From Bacteroidales bacterium (lineage in GTDB: Bacteria > Bacteroidota > Bacteroidia > Bacteroidales > F082), in NCBI GenBank assembly GCA_017477425.1, contig JAFUVT010000033.1:124001-188000 (forward strand): a stretch of DNA of 64,000 nucleotides, given 5' to 3'. Both the position numbers and the translations under genes were made by a program. The notes below the pieces were generated by a model that had not been told where the DNA came from, did no database searches, and saw only the letters and a program-made list of their open reading frames with translations. This document shows, in pieces, positions 1-9,245 of the stretch. Every line of letters starts with the position of its first letter. Within the stretch, counting starts at the first letter, position 1.

Positions 1-1
1 A

Positions 2-352
2 TCGGGTAAGGTGATCAATATCAACGAAGAACGTTGCACGTTTTTGGAAGCTTTGGCCATGTCGGGTGGTTTGAGCCTTTACACGCGACGTGACCGCATT
101 GGCGTGATGCGTGAGGTGAATGGCAAGATGGTCATCCACTATTTGGATCCGCGTTCCACCGAGATTTTCAACGATGAGTTTTTCTTGCTGCAGCAAAATG
201 ATATCATCTTTACTGAAGTGGGTTCACGTCGCTTCCTGAAGGAAGGCTATTCGAATTGGACCTGGGTGCTGTCGGGAGTGTCATCCATTATTACCGCCAT
301 TACATCATATCTCACTTTGCAGAAATTGCTCAGCAAATCAACGACGCGTTAA
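2..352 (+). CDS. Polysaccharide export protein (Wza-like), C-terminal part
   Basis: Only the C-terminal ~117 residues are present; the frame is open to the left edge, so the true start lies outside the window. The visible part resembles the last SLBB-type domain of outer-membrane polysaccharide export proteins (Wza/BexD family): a segment on an upcoming 'EALAMSGGLS' helix, a strand-rich stretch ending in 'LLQQNDIIFTEV', then a hydrophobic C-terminal helix (about the last 30 residues). In Bacteroidota this lipoprotein-type export channel normally precedes a Wzz/BY-kinase gene, which is what follows 42 bp downstream. Family assignment rests on the domain pattern plus context; a GTG at position 11 is an internal codon rather than a likely start. 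Confidence 0.8.
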   Translation, partial: SGKVININEERCTFLEALAMSGGLSLYTRRDRIGVMREVNGKMVIHYLDPRSTEIFNDEFFLLQQNDIIFTEVGSRRFLKEGYSNWTWVLSGVSSIITAITSYLTLQKLLSKSTTR

Positions 353-394
353 CGATAATAACACATGAAATAATTCGGTTCAATTTTTAAGTAA

Positions 395-2911
395 ATGGAT
401 ACCAATAAAACAAATACCACCAACAACGAAGCTGCTTTTTTTGATGAGGATACCAATAGCGGCTTCAAGTTTAAAGACGTGGTCTTCCTAATCCTTCGTA
501 ATCTGCACTGGTTTATCTTGTGTGCCGCGATTGGCGGCGTTATTACCTATTACAAGGTTAGGAGCCAGGAACGGATCTATGCCAGCCGCGCTTCCATCAT
601 GGTCAAGACGGCAGCGAGCGGCGGTACGGAGACCTATCGTGGCTCGGCGGCCATTAATGCCATCATGGGACAAGGATTGGTGGTGAGTTCGGTGAACAAT
701 GAGATGATGGTGCTGAAGTCACAGACCAACATGGAGAATATGGTGCGTCAACTGGGATTGAACACTACGTATTCCTACAAGACAAAAGTGGCCAAACGAA
801 ATCAAGACCTGTATAAGTCATCGCCGGTAGAGGTGAGTTTCCCGGATATGGACGAACAAACAAGTGTGTCGTTTACTATCCGTCCGGTTGACGATAATTA
901 CGTGGCGATAGAAGATTTGGGCGGCAACGCCCCATCCATGCGGGTGAAGTTGAACGACACGGTGGCCATCCCGCAAGGGAAAATGGTTGTATCCCCCACG
1001 TGGCTCTATAAAGACTACAAGAATGTTCCTGTTAAGGTGGCCCATAGGCCTGTTTCGTCGGTGGCAGCCAACTATAGGAACCGCATCCGCGTTGCCCGCG
1101 ACAACGACCGCAACTCCATCCTGCGCCTGTCGCTGCAAGACACATCCCCTTTGCGTGCTGCGGATGCATTAAATACACTTATCGAAGTTTATAACCAAGA
1201 ATCCATCGACGACCAACAGCGAGTTTTGGACTACACAGAAGCCTTCATCAACAATCGTATCGATTATCTGATGAACGACATCCAGGACTACGAACAGGTC
1301 TTTGTGGATTTCAAGCGTTCGCATAATCTGATTGATACCAAGTCGTTCGGTCAAAGTTACCTTGCCAGTAGCGCTGCCTCAACTGAAGAAGCCAAGAAAT
1401 TGAGAGGCCAAGCAGCCAACATACGTTTCTTGATCAACTTTATCGAGAACAACGAAGGACAGGTTATCCCTATTGGTGCCACGAGTGTCGGTGGTGATGC
1501 AGCTGAGATTATCAAGAAATATAATGCCAACCAGACAACCTTGGATGGCTATAAGGCTGATGGAACCAGCAACAACCCCGTTGCCGTGAATTTGCAGGAG
1601 TCGCAGAACACCCTTCGTTCATCGATCTTGGCCATGCTGGAGAGCAATCTGCAAGGTCTTGAAACCCGCATCGATGCGGCCGACCGCGAGCGTAGTATCG
1701 CCAATGCACAGATTCAGTCGGTGCCTACCCAACAGCTTGAGTTGAATGAGGTGGGACGTATGCAAAACATCAAAGAGAAGCTGTACCTCCAACTGCTCAC
1801 CAAGCGTGAGGAGATGCTGTTGACTACGCCACAGTTGGAGTCAACATGTCGTGTGATAGATTATGCGCATCCCAACAACAAACCAGTGGCACCCGATGAG
1901 AAGAAGTCGCTGATGATGGGCATCCTCATCGGTTTGGCTGTACCTGCCGTCATCATGCTGTTGCGTAAGCTTCTTGATACGTCAATCCACGACAGGACAG
2001 ACGTCCAGAAGAACACCAAAGTGCCTTTCTTGGGCGATGTGCCCTTCAAAAAAGGCGTTCCTGACCATACCATCATGGTGCGTGAGAACGGTCGTGACTC
2101 GCTTTCCGAGTCGTTCCGCCTGATTCGCTCGAGCTTGGACTATATGAAAGACAAGAAGGACGGCGCACATGTCATCATGTTCACTTCATTTATGGTGTCA
2201 TCGGGAAAGACCTTCGTGTCGTCCAACTTGGCTACGAGCTTTGCACAGGCGTCCAAAAAGGTGGTGTTGGTCGACTTGGACATCCGTAAAGGTACGCTGT
2301 CGAAGGTGTTCGACTCCAACGTCCGTGTAGGTGTTTCCAATTACCTCTCTGGTAAGACCGACAATATCGATGACATCATCCATGGCGAGACCAGCGTGCC
2401 CAACCTGGATGTCATCTTCTCGGGTCCTATCCCGCCCAACCCCGCTGAGTTGTTGATGAACGACCGTCTCGATGTGCTTGTCGCGGAGTTGCGCAAACGC
2501 TACGACTATGTCTTCCTCGACAATGTGCCTGTGGGCATGGTGGCCGACTCCGACATCGTGAAACGTGTGGCCGACACCACTATTATGGTGCTTCGCGCTG
2601 GCAAGACCGACAAACGCTTGCTCTTCGATGTGGATAAATTCTACCAGGACGGCAAGTTCCCGAACCTGTGCGTCATCCTTAACTCGGTCAACAAGAAAAA
2701 ACGCGGATATGGCTATTACGGCTATGGCTATGGTTATGGCTACGGTTATGGCTATGGCTACGGTTATGGCTACGGTTATGGTTACGGCTATGGTAATGAG
2801 GAGGAGACGAAAAAGAAGTGGTATCAACGCATCTTCAAGAGCCGCAAGCATAAGCATCACCATCATCACCACAGCAGCTCAAGCACGACACACGACGACG
2901 GTAAAGAATAA
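395..2911 (+). CDS. Polysaccharide chain-length determinant fused to BY-type tyrosine kinase
   Basis: 838 residues with the usual Wzz-BY-kinase order: N-terminal cytoplasmic tail, TM1 (about residues 30-50), a periplasmic Wzz domain with coiled-coil stretches, TM2 (about 505-522) and a cytoplasmic kinase domain. Kinase motifs are a Walker A of the form VSSGKT (about 601-606), Walker A' VVLVDLDIRKG (about 623-633) and Walker B YVFLDNVP (about 705-712). It should control chain length and export of capsule or exopolysaccharide by cyclic autophosphorylation of its C-terminal tyrosines. The tail is extreme: 15 tyrosines alternate with glycine (coding bases 2705-2794), followed by an acidic/basic linker and six consecutive histidines, then serines. 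The PHP-type phosphatase gene follows almost immediately. Confidence 0.93.
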   Translation: MDTNKTNTTNNEAAFFDEDTNSGFKFKDVVFLILRNLHWFILCAAIGGVITYYKVRSQERIYASRASIMVKTAASGGTETYRGSAAINAIMGQGLVVSSVNNEMMVLKSQTNMENMVRQLGLNTTYSYKTKVAKRNQDLYKSSPVEVSFPDMDEQTSVSFTIRPVDDNYVAIEDLGGNAPSMRVKLNDTVAIPQGKMVVSPTWLYKDYKNVPVKVAHRPVSSVAANYRNRIRVARDNDRNSILRLSLQDTSPLRAADALNTLIEVYNQESIDDQQRVLDYTEAFINNRIDYLMNDIQDYEQVFVDFKRSHNLIDTKSFGQSYLASSAASTEEAKKLRGQAANIRFLINFIENNEGQVIPIGATSVGGDAAEIIKKYNANQTTLDGYKADGTSNNPVAVNLQESQNTLRSSILAMLESNLQGLETRIDAADRERSIANAQIQSVPTQQLELNEVGRMQNIKEKLYLQLLTKREEMLLTTPQLESTCRVIDYAHPNNKPVAPDEKKSLMMGILIGLAVPAVIMLLRKLLDTSIHDRTDVQKNTKVPFLGDVPFKKGVPDHTIMVRENGRDSLSESFRLIRSSLDYMKDKKDGAHVIMFTSFMVSSGKTFVSSNLATSFAQASKKVVLVDLDIRKGTLSKVFDSNVRVGVSNYLSGKTDNIDDIIHGETSVPNLDVIFSGPIPPNPAELLMNDRLDVLVAELRKRYDYVFLDNVPVGMVADSDIVKRVADTTIMVLRAGKTDKRLLFDVDKFYQDGKFPNLCVILNSVNKKKRGYGYYGYGYGYGYGYGYGYGYGYGYGYGYGNEEETKKKWYQRIFKSRKHKHHHHHHSSSSTTHDDGKE
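2705..2794 (+). repeat. Gly-Tyr hexanucleotide repeat in the kinase tail
   Basis: In-frame alternating GGY-TAY codons encode 15 tyrosines, nearly all as Gly-Tyr pairs. Third positions alternate irregularly between C and T, so it is not a perfect microsatellite, but the repeated six-base unit could still slip and change the number of phosphoacceptor tyrosines without shifting the frame. Confidence 0.9.
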
Positions 2912-2916
2912 CTGTG

Positions 2917-3648
2917 ATGTTTGGCTGGGGTAAACATAGACTGCCTGAAGATTTCTTCCAAGGCGCCTGCGATGTGCATTGCCACCTGTTGCCAGGTGTT
3001 GACGACGGCTTTGCCACCGTTGAGAAATCGTTGCATGCCTTGAGGAAACTTGAGGAGAAAGGCGTTCGGAAGATGATCCTTACTCCGCATTTTATGAAGG
3101 ATTATCCCGAGAATGATCGGGAACGCATCACGGCCAAGTTCGTGGACTTCAAGGCAGAAGCAGCTGCGGCCTGCGGTATCGAGCTTCGTTTGGCGGCAGA
3201 GTATATGCTCGATGCGCGTTTCCCAGAGCATTTCAAGCAAGGATTCCTGACATTGGACCAAGCTGGCACACATGTGTTGTGCGAGACGTCCTACCTGATG
3301 TACGAACATGGTATCACGGAGATGTTGTACGACATCATGTGCGACGGTCTGCAGCCCGTCATTGCCCATCCAGAGCGGTACCAATATGCCAACAAGGCCA
3401 ACTACATCCGCTGGAAGGACAAACGCTATAAGTTCCAACTTAACTTACTATCGCTCGGTGGAGCCTATGGCGACCCAGCCTATGCCAAGTCGCATGAGAT
3501 GCTGAAGGAAGGAATGTATGACTATGTGGGCTCCGACATGCACGGCTTGAGCAACTTCAAGCATTTCTTGCCTGAGATTAAGCTCAGTACGAAGGAAATG
3601 GACCAATTGCTGATCTTGAAGGAAAACAACAAGAAATTGTTCGTCTAA
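2917..3648 (+). CDS. CpsB/YwqE-type protein-tyrosine phosphatase (PHP fold)
   Basis: About 243 residues. Metal-binding motifs of the PHP family are visible: DVHCHLLPGVDDG near the N-terminus, TPHF, AAEYMLD, IAHPERY and SDMHG near the C-terminus. These match manganese-dependent CpsB/YwqE phosphatases that dephosphorylate the tyrosine tail of the cognate BY-kinase. The gene starts 5 bp after the kinase stop, so the two are almost certainly co-translated. An in-frame GTG at 2914 directly precedes the ATG at 2917; I chose the ATG. The gene ends before a strong bidirectional terminator. Confidence 0.93.
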   Translation: MFGWGKHRLPEDFFQGACDVHCHLLPGVDDGFATVEKSLHALRKLEEKGVRKMILTPHFMKDYPENDRERITAKFVDFKAEAAAACGIELRLAAEYMLDARFPEHFKQGFLTLDQAGTHVLCETSYLMYEHGITEMLYDIMCDGLQPVIAHPERYQYANKANYIRWKDKRYKFQLNLLSLGGAYGDPAYAKSHEMLKEGMYDYVGSDMHGLSNFKHFLPEIKLSTKEMDQLLILKENNKKLFV

Positions 3649-3670
3649 TCAAGCATAATTATATGAATAA

Positions 3671-3699
3671 AAAAGGCCACCAATTGGTGGCCTTTTTTT
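3671..3699. terminator. Bidirectional rho-independent terminator
   Basis: The perfect stem GGCCACC/GGTGGCC (3675-3681 and 3686-3692) has an AATT loop, with an A-run on its left and a T-run on its right. It lies between the convergent phosphatase and M3 peptidase genes and would serve both strands; its T-run overlaps the M3 stop codon. Confidence 0.93.
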
Positions 3700-5848
3700 A
3701 TTTCAGCCCTCGGGCTCTCAGATAAGGTTCGTTGTCAGGGTCTTGACCACGGAACTTGCGGTATTGCACCATGCCTTCGTCGTTGCCACATTCCTGCAGG
3801 CAGTTCTTGCGGAACGAGGCGGCCAACTCGGGATTGAACAAGTCGCCCGACGACTTGAAGTAGTTGAAGGCATCCTTGTCTAGCACCTCGGCCCAAGTGT
3901 AGGCATAATAGCCGGCGCTGTAGCCACCGTTGAAGATGTGGCTGAAGTTGGTGCTGCGGTAGCGCGGCAGGATTTCGCGCATCAGGCCGATGGCATCCAT
4001 CTGTTGCTTTTCGAAGGCGTCCACGTCGAGGTCTTGAGGCTCGGTCAGCTCGTGGAACTTCATGTCGAGGATGGAGGCGGCGATGAGTTCGGTGGTCATG
4101 AAGCCTTGGTTGAACAGGGCGCTGTTCTCGATTTTGGCGATGAGGCTGTCGGGCATGGGTTCGCCGGTCTCATAATGCTTGGCGTACATACGGATGACTT
4201 CAGGCTCGGCCACCCAGTTTTCCATGATTTGCGAAGGCATTTCCACATAGTCGTGGGGCACATTGCCGCAGGTGCGGGTGTAGAGGCCGTCGCTGAAGAA
4301 GGCGTGCAGCGAGTGGCCAAACTCGTGCCACATCGTCTCGGTCTCGTCCCAAGTGAGCAGGGCAGGGACGTTGCCCGAAGCGGGCGTGAAGTTCATCACG
4401 AGCGAAACGACAGGGTAGATTTTCTTCCCGTTGATGTCGTGGCCGCTGGTGCGGAATTCGGTGCACCAAGCGCCGCCGCTCTTCGACTCGCGCGGATAGT
4501 AGTCCATATAGAGGATGCCGAGGAAGTCGCCGTTGGCTTCCTTCACTTCGTAGGTCTCCACGCCGGGATAATAGACGGGCAGGGTGGTGTTTTTCGTGAA
4601 GGTCACGCCATACAACTTGTTGGCTGCCATAAACATACCGTTGCGCACATTGTCCACAGTGAGGTAAGGCTTGATTTGGTTTTCGTCGAAGTCGTATTTG
4701 GCCTTGCGGAGTTTTTCGGCGTAATACCACCAGTCCCAACCTTGAAGCAAGACCTGCTCGTCCGTGTGCGGATTTTGTGCCATCTTCTCTGCGTCGGCAA
4801 TGGCTTGCATTTCAGCGAGTTCCTTCTTGGCCAATTCCTGTGCAGGCTTGAAAATGTCGATGAGGAACTTATCAACCGTCTTGGAGTCTTGGGCCATATT
4901 GACGGCCAATACATAATCGGCATAGTTCTCATAACCAAACAGATGCGCTTTTTTCACACGGAGGTTCACCATCTCGTTGATGAGTTTCTTGTTGTCGTAT
5001 TCGTTGTTATTATCGCCACGGTTGTAGTAGGCCTTGTACATCTGCTCGCGCAGGTCGCGGTTGTCGGCGAATTGCAGGAAGGGGATGAGGCTGGGCTTGC
5101 TCAAGGTGAACACCCACTTGCCTTCCATACCGTCGGCCTTGGCTTGCTCGGCAGCGGCATCGATGCTGGTTTGGGGCAGGCCGGCGAGGTCTTGCTTATC
5201 TTCGATGACGAGTTTGAAGTTGCTGTTCTCTTTCAGCAAATTATTGCCAAATTGCAGGCTCAAGGTGGAGAGTTGCTCGTTGATTTGGCTCAACTCGGCT
5301 TGCTTGTCGGCGGGCAGGGCGGCACCGTTGCGCACGAAGTCCTGCTCGTACTTCTCGACGACGCGGATCTGCTGGTCGTCCAAGCCCATTTCGTTGCGGT
5401 GCTGATACACATAGTCGATGCGCTCGAAGAGTTTCGGGTTCATCATGATGCTGTCGCTGTGCTTCGAGAGCAGGGGCAACACCGTTTCGGCGATTTTCAC
5501 CATCTCGTCGTTGGTGAGGCATTCGTTGAGGTTGAAGAACACGTTGCTCACGCGGGTGAGGATTTGCCCCGACTTGTCGTAAGGCAGGATGGTGTTCTCG
5601 AAAGTGGGCGTTTCGGCATTGCTGACGATGGCTTCCACTTCGGCCAGTTGTTCTTTCATACCCGCCTCAAAAGCAGGCAGATAGTGCTCGTTCTTGATTT
5701 GGTCGAACGGCGGCACTTGGAAGGGCGTTGTGTATTCCGTGAGGAACGGATTCGGGGTTTCAGTCTCGGCCTGAGGCTCGTTGTTCGAGGTGCACGAGGC
5801 CATGGTGATGACGCTTAAGGCAATCATGTTGATGAGTTTTTGGGACAT
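3698..5848 (-). CDS. M3 family metallopeptidase (Dcp/oligopeptidase-type), lipoprotein
   Basis: 716 residues. The N-terminus carries a lipoprotein signal with lipobox ITMASC, so the mature enzyme would be membrane-anchored outside the cytoplasm. The zinc site WHEFGHSLHAFF is at about residues 505-516, with the downstream family motif YVEMPSQIMENW supplying the third ligand region. Length and motif order match peptidyl-dipeptidase Dcp and related M3 oligopeptidases, which remove dipeptides or short peptides. The gene is monocistronic, convergent with the capsule genes and divergent from the glycogen cluster. A long plus-strand open frame over 3938-5818 is its antisense shadow. Confidence 0.93.
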   Translation of the reverse strand: MSQKLINMIALSVITMASCTSNNEPQAETETPNPFLTEYTTPFQVPPFDQIKNEHYLPAFEAGMKEQLAEVEAIVSNAETPTFENTILPYDKSGQILTRVSNVFFNLNECLTNDEMVKIAETVLPLLSKHSDSIMMNPKLFERIDYVYQHRNEMGLDDQQIRVVEKYEQDFVRNGAALPADKQAELSQINEQLSTLSLQFGNNLLKENSNFKLVIEDKQDLAGLPQTSIDAAAEQAKADGMEGKWVFTLSKPSLIPFLQFADNRDLREQMYKAYYNRGDNNNEYDNKKLINEMVNLRVKKAHLFGYENYADYVLAVNMAQDSKTVDKFLIDIFKPAQELAKKELAEMQAIADAEKMAQNPHTDEQVLLQGWDWWYYAEKLRKAKYDFDENQIKPYLTVDNVRNGMFMAANKLYGVTFTKNTTLPVYYPGVETYEVKEANGDFLGILYMDYYPRESKSGGAWCTEFRTSGHDINGKKIYPVVSLVMNFTPASGNVPALLTWDETETMWHEFGHSLHAFFSDGLYTRTCGNVPHDYVEMPSQIMENWVAEPEVIRMYAKHYETGEPMPDSLIAKIENSALFNQGFMTTELIAASILDMKFHELTEPQDLDVDAFEKQQMDAIGLMREILPRYRSTNFSHIFNGGYSAGYYAYTWAEVLDKDAFNYFKSSGDLFNPELAASFRKNCLQECGNDEGMVQYRKFRGQDPDNEPYLRARGLK

Positions 5849-5879
5849 ATCTTCTGTTTTTTATCTTTTTACGAGACTG

Positions 5880-5887
5880 CAAAGATA
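5880..5887 (-). promoter_or_regulatory. Bacteroidota -7 box for the M3 peptidase
   Basis: TATCTTTG on the minus strand, about 30 bp upstream of the M3 start codon; it matches TAnnTTTG. No clear -33 box. Confidence 0.65.
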
Positions 5888-5925
5888 AAAAATGTTGTTT
5901 TTTTGGGTGCGTGAAATAAAAACAT

Positions 5926-5933
5926 TATTTTTG
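5926..5933 (+). promoter_or_regulatory. Bacteroidota -7 box for the glycogen cluster
   Basis: TATTTTTG, with a TTTG (-33-like) at 5902-5905 about 20 bp upstream, 35 bp before the debranching enzyme start. It is divergent from the M3 promoter, so both lie in the same 120-bp region. Confidence 0.7.
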
Positions 5934-5968
5934 TAGTCACTTTCCGCTGAAAAATAACACAGAAATAT

Positions 5969-7936
5969 ATGAGTTACATTTCCTGGGACAAAAAGAAACT
6001 GGTCAATCTGGAGTTCACACTTAACCGTGAAGTGCTGCGTTCCAATGCGTTAGGTGCATTCCTCGCCACCACGGTGATTGGCTGTAACACGAGAAAATAC
6101 CACGGCCTGTTGGTGGTGCCGCAGCCGCAACTCGACAACAACAACCACGTTTTGCTTTCGAGCCTCGACGAAACCATCATCGAGAACAAGGAGGAGTTCC
6201 ACCTTGGTGTGCACATGTATCCCGATGGCGTGTTTGCACCGCGTGGCCACAAATACATCCGCGACTTCACCGCCGACCCGATGCCGAAGCTGACCTATCG
6301 CATTGGCAATGTGGTGCTTGACAAGGAGTTGATTTTCTCGTCCACCGAGGCACGGCTCTTTGTGCGCTACACGCTGCGCGAGGCCGTGGTGCCCATAACG
6401 CTGCGCGTTTTGCCTTTCTTGGCCTTCCGCAATGTCCACATGCTGACGCACGAGAACTACGACGCCAGCCGCAAGGTGGAGTTGGTGAAAAACGGCGCGT
6501 CGTGGCAACTCTACAAGGACTATTCGCGGCTCTTCCTGCAATTTTCGAAGACGGCGAAATACACGCATGTGCCGCATTGGTACTACAATATGTTCTACAT
6601 CCGCGAGCAGGAACGCGGCTACGAAGCCGTTGAGGATCAGTTTGTCCCGGGATTCTTCGAGCTTCAGATGAAACAAGGCGACTCGGTGATTCTGTCGGTG
6701 AGTTTGCAGGAAGCGAATCCGGCGGCCATCAAGCGGCAGTGTGAGGCGGAAGTGAAGCGTTTGCTGCCGCAGACGAGCTACGAGGACTGTCTGCTGAAAG
6801 CCGCGCAGCAGTTCATCATCCGCGACGCGAAGGGGACACGCCTCTGGGCAGGCTTCCCGTGGTTTGGCTCTTGCAGCCGCGACACCTTCCTGGCCTTGCC
6901 CGGCATCACTTTGGCGCAAGGCGACGAAAAGACCTTCACGGCGGCCATCGACTACCTCGTTTCGCGGATGCAAGGACCGTTCTTCCCGCATAGGTATTAC
7001 CAGAAGAGCCTGTATTTCACTGCTGTAGACTCGCCACTATGGTTCTTCTATGTGTTGCAACTCTACGAAAAAATGCTCGGCAAGGAGAAGAAGGACATTT
7101 GGAAGAAATACAAGAAACCGATGACGACCATCTTGGAGAGTTTCATTGCTGGCACGGACTTCAATGTGCACGTGTTGGACAATGGCCTGCTTTACGCCGG
7201 CAACCGCGATTTGGCTCTCACTTGGATGAACGTCTTTGCCCAAGGCAAGCCTTGGACGCCGCGCACGGGCTTGGCGATTGAGGTCAATGCGTTGTGGTAC
7301 AATGCCTTGTGCTATGCCGTTGAATTGTTGAAAGTGGCGGAACCCAAGAGTCCGTTGTTGCAGAAATGGCAGTCTGTGGCCGACAAGGTGAAAGTCGCGT
7401 TTGCAGACACCTTTATTAATAAGGACAACGGCGGATTCTACGATTTCGTGAACAGCAACGAGCGCAATGTGCAAGTGCGCCCCAATATGATGTTGGCGGC
7501 GGCTTTGCCCTTCACCCCAATGAGCGACGAAATGCAGAAACGCGCTTTCGACATCGCTCACTCTGAGTTGTTGACCACCAGAGGCATACGCTCTTTGTCG
7601 CCGAACGACGAAGGCTATAAAGGCATCAGTATCGGTAACCACAGCGAGCGCGAAAGAGCGTATCATAACGGTACGGCATTTCCTTGGTTGATAGCGTTTT
7701 ATGCCGACTTGTCGGTGAAGTTGTTTGGGAAGACCTCGTTGCCGTATCTGGAAGACCTCTACAACGGCTTTGAGGAGGCCATCAAGGAAAATGGAATCGG
7801 CACGGTATCAGAGATTTACGATGGTAATCCGCCTTTCGAGGCACGCGGTTGCATCTCGCAGTCGACGAGCGTGGGCGCCTTGCTCTATCTCAAGTATTTG
7901 ATTGACGAACTAAATAAGAAAGGAGGCTCAAAATGA
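5969..7936 (+). CDS. Glycogen debranching enzyme (amylo-alpha-1,6-glucosidase, GH133-type)
   Basis: 655 residues. The N-terminal domain begins with the pattern of bacterial/archaeal GDE N-terminal domains (NREVLRSNALGAF, TRKYHGLLV). The C-terminal (alpha/alpha)6 GDE_C domain contains FPWFGSCSRDTFLALPG at about 296-312, which corresponds to the conserved catalytic-region motif WFG..RD.F..LPG, and a C-terminal NGTAFPWLIAFYADL segment. It should hydrolyse alpha-1,6 branch stubs during glycogen breakdown. The stop overlaps the start of the next gene by 4 bp, so translation is coupled. Confidence 0.92.
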   Translation: MSYISWDKKKLVNLEFTLNREVLRSNALGAFLATTVIGCNTRKYHGLLVVPQPQLDNNNHVLLSSLDETIIENKEEFHLGVHMYPDGVFAPRGHKYIRDFTADPMPKLTYRIGNVVLDKELIFSSTEARLFVRYTLREAVVPITLRVLPFLAFRNVHMLTHENYDASRKVELVKNGASWQLYKDYSRLFLQFSKTAKYTHVPHWYYNMFYIREQERGYEAVEDQFVPGFFELQMKQGDSVILSVSLQEANPAAIKRQCEAEVKRLLPQTSYEDCLLKAAQQFIIRDAKGTRLWAGFPWFGSCSRDTFLALPGITLAQGDEKTFTAAIDYLVSRMQGPFFPHRYYQKSLYFTAVDSPLWFFYVLQLYEKMLGKEKKDIWKKYKKPMTTILESFIAGTDFNVHVLDNGLLYAGNRDLALTWMNVFAQGKPWTPRTGLAIEVNALWYNALCYAVELLKVAEPKSPLLQKWQSVADKVKVAFADTFINKDNGGFYDFVNSNERNVQVRPNMMLAAALPFTPMSDEMQKRAFDIAHSELLTTRGIRSLSPNDEGYKGISIGNHSERERAYHNGTAFPWLIAFYADLSVKLFGKTSLPYLEDLYNGFEEAIKENGIGTVSEIYDGNPPFEARGCISQSTSVGALLYLKYLIDELNKKGGSK

Positions 7937-9219
7937 GAGTCTTGATGTTTGGCTGGGAGTTTCCGCCGCATATTACGGGCGGTCTCGGCACGGCTTGCTT
8001 CGGCATGACCAAAGGCTTGGCCAAGAACGGTGTTGAGGTGCTTTTTGTGGTGCCGCGCGCCTACGGCGATGAGGACGAGACCAATGTGCGTCTGCTCAAC
8101 GCCAGCGATGTGACCATCGACATCGACCACGAGGCCGACCGCAGTTATTGGGAACGCGTGCAATATATGGAGATTGGCTCCAACATCATTCCGTATGTCG
8201 GGCCGGAGGAGTTTGCCAACGTGCTTGAATACGACCGCCATGTGGTCGAAAACTTCAACCGAAGCGGCTCAGTGTTTGCGCGCAACTACCAGTTTTCGGG
8301 CAAATACGGCATGAACCTGATGGAGGAGGTGTCGCGCTACGCCTTGATAGGCTCGTCGTTGGCCACGAAATACGACTTCGATGTCATTCACGCCCACGAC
8401 TGGCTGACCTATTCTGCGGGCATTGCGGCCAAGGAGACCACGGGCAAACCGCTCGTCGTCCACATGCACGCCACCGAGTTTGACCGCTCGGGCGAGAACA
8501 TTAACACGGACGTCTATGCCATCGAGCGGCGCGGTATGGAAGCCGCCGACCGTGTCATCACAGTGAGCAACCTGACACGCAACATTGTCATTGAGAAATA
8601 CGGCATCGACCCCGCCAAGGTCGTGACGGTGCACAACGCCGTGGAGCCTAACGACAAACCCAAGTCGGAGTACGAGCGCAGCGGCTTGGATGCCAAGGTG
8701 GTGACGTTCCTTGGGAGAATCACCTACCAGAAAGGACCGGAATACTTCATCGAGGCGGCCTATAAAATCCATCAGGTCGATCCGAGCATCCATTTCGTGA
8801 TGGCGGGCACGGGAGACATGTTGGAAAAGATGATTCGCCGTGTGGCGCAACTTGGCATGGGCAGTCATTTCCACTTCACGGGCTTCCTGAAAGGCGAGGC
8901 GGTGGACCAGATGTTTGCCATGACCGATGTGTTCGTCATGCCATCCATCTCCGAACCATTCGGCATCGTGCCGTTGGAGGCCATGCGCTTGAATGTGCCG
9001 GTGGTCATCAGCAAGCAGTCGGGCGTTTCGGAGGTCGTCAAGCACGCCTTGAAGGTCGACTTCTGGGACATCAACGGCCTCGCCGACGCCATCTACGGCC
9101 TCTGCCATTACCAACCTTTGGCCGACTGCTTCAAAGACGAAGGCAAGGACGAAGTGGACAGCCTCAAGTGGGAATTAGCCGCTAAGAAGATTAAGGCGGT
9201 GTATGAGTCGGTGGTTTAA
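7933..9219 (+). CDS. GT4 family glycosyltransferase (starch/glycogen synthase-like)
   Basis: 428 residues of GT-B fold. The N-terminus MFGWEFPPHITGGLGTAC contains the glycine-rich acceptor loop, HAHDWLTY is a conserved His-containing segment, and SISEPFGIVPLEAM at about 338-351 is the EX7E donor-site motif of retaining GT4 enzymes. It is embedded between the debranching enzyme (4-bp overlap) and a GH57 enzyme, a grouping seen in Bacteroidota glycogen loci, so a role in alpha-glucan elongation is likely. The exact donor (ADP- or UDP-glucose) cannot be read from the sequence. Confidence 0.88.
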   Translation: MRVLMFGWEFPPHITGGLGTACFGMTKGLAKNGVEVLFVVPRAYGDEDETNVRLLNASDVTIDIDHEADRSYWERVQYMEIGSNIIPYVGPEEFANVLEYDRHVVENFNRSGSVFARNYQFSGKYGMNLMEEVSRYALIGSSLATKYDFDVIHAHDWLTYSAGIAAKETTGKPLVVHMHATEFDRSGENINTDVYAIERRGMEAADRVITVSNLTRNIVIEKYGIDPAKVVTVHNAVEPNDKPKSEYERSGLDAKVVTFLGRITYQKGPEYFIEAAYKIHQVDPSIHFVMAGTGDMLEKMIRRVAQLGMGSHFHFTGFLKGEAVDQMFAMTDVFVMPSISEPFGIVPLEAMRLNVPVVISKQSGVSEVVKHALKVDFWDINGLADAIYGLCHYQPLADCFKDEGKDEVDSLKWELAAKKIKAVYESVV

Positions 9220-9245
9220 TTAGCGAATAATAAAAAATACACGAT

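Noticed and set aside
2705-2794. Tandem repeat considered as CRISPR-like
   Set aside because: It is an in-frame coding Gly-Tyr repeat with no spacers or cas genes nearby.
3938-5818. 626-codon plus-strand open frame
   Set aside because: It is fully antisense to the M3 peptidase, which has catalytic motifs and a signal; the frame encodes a composition-biased shadow rich in Val, His and Arg.
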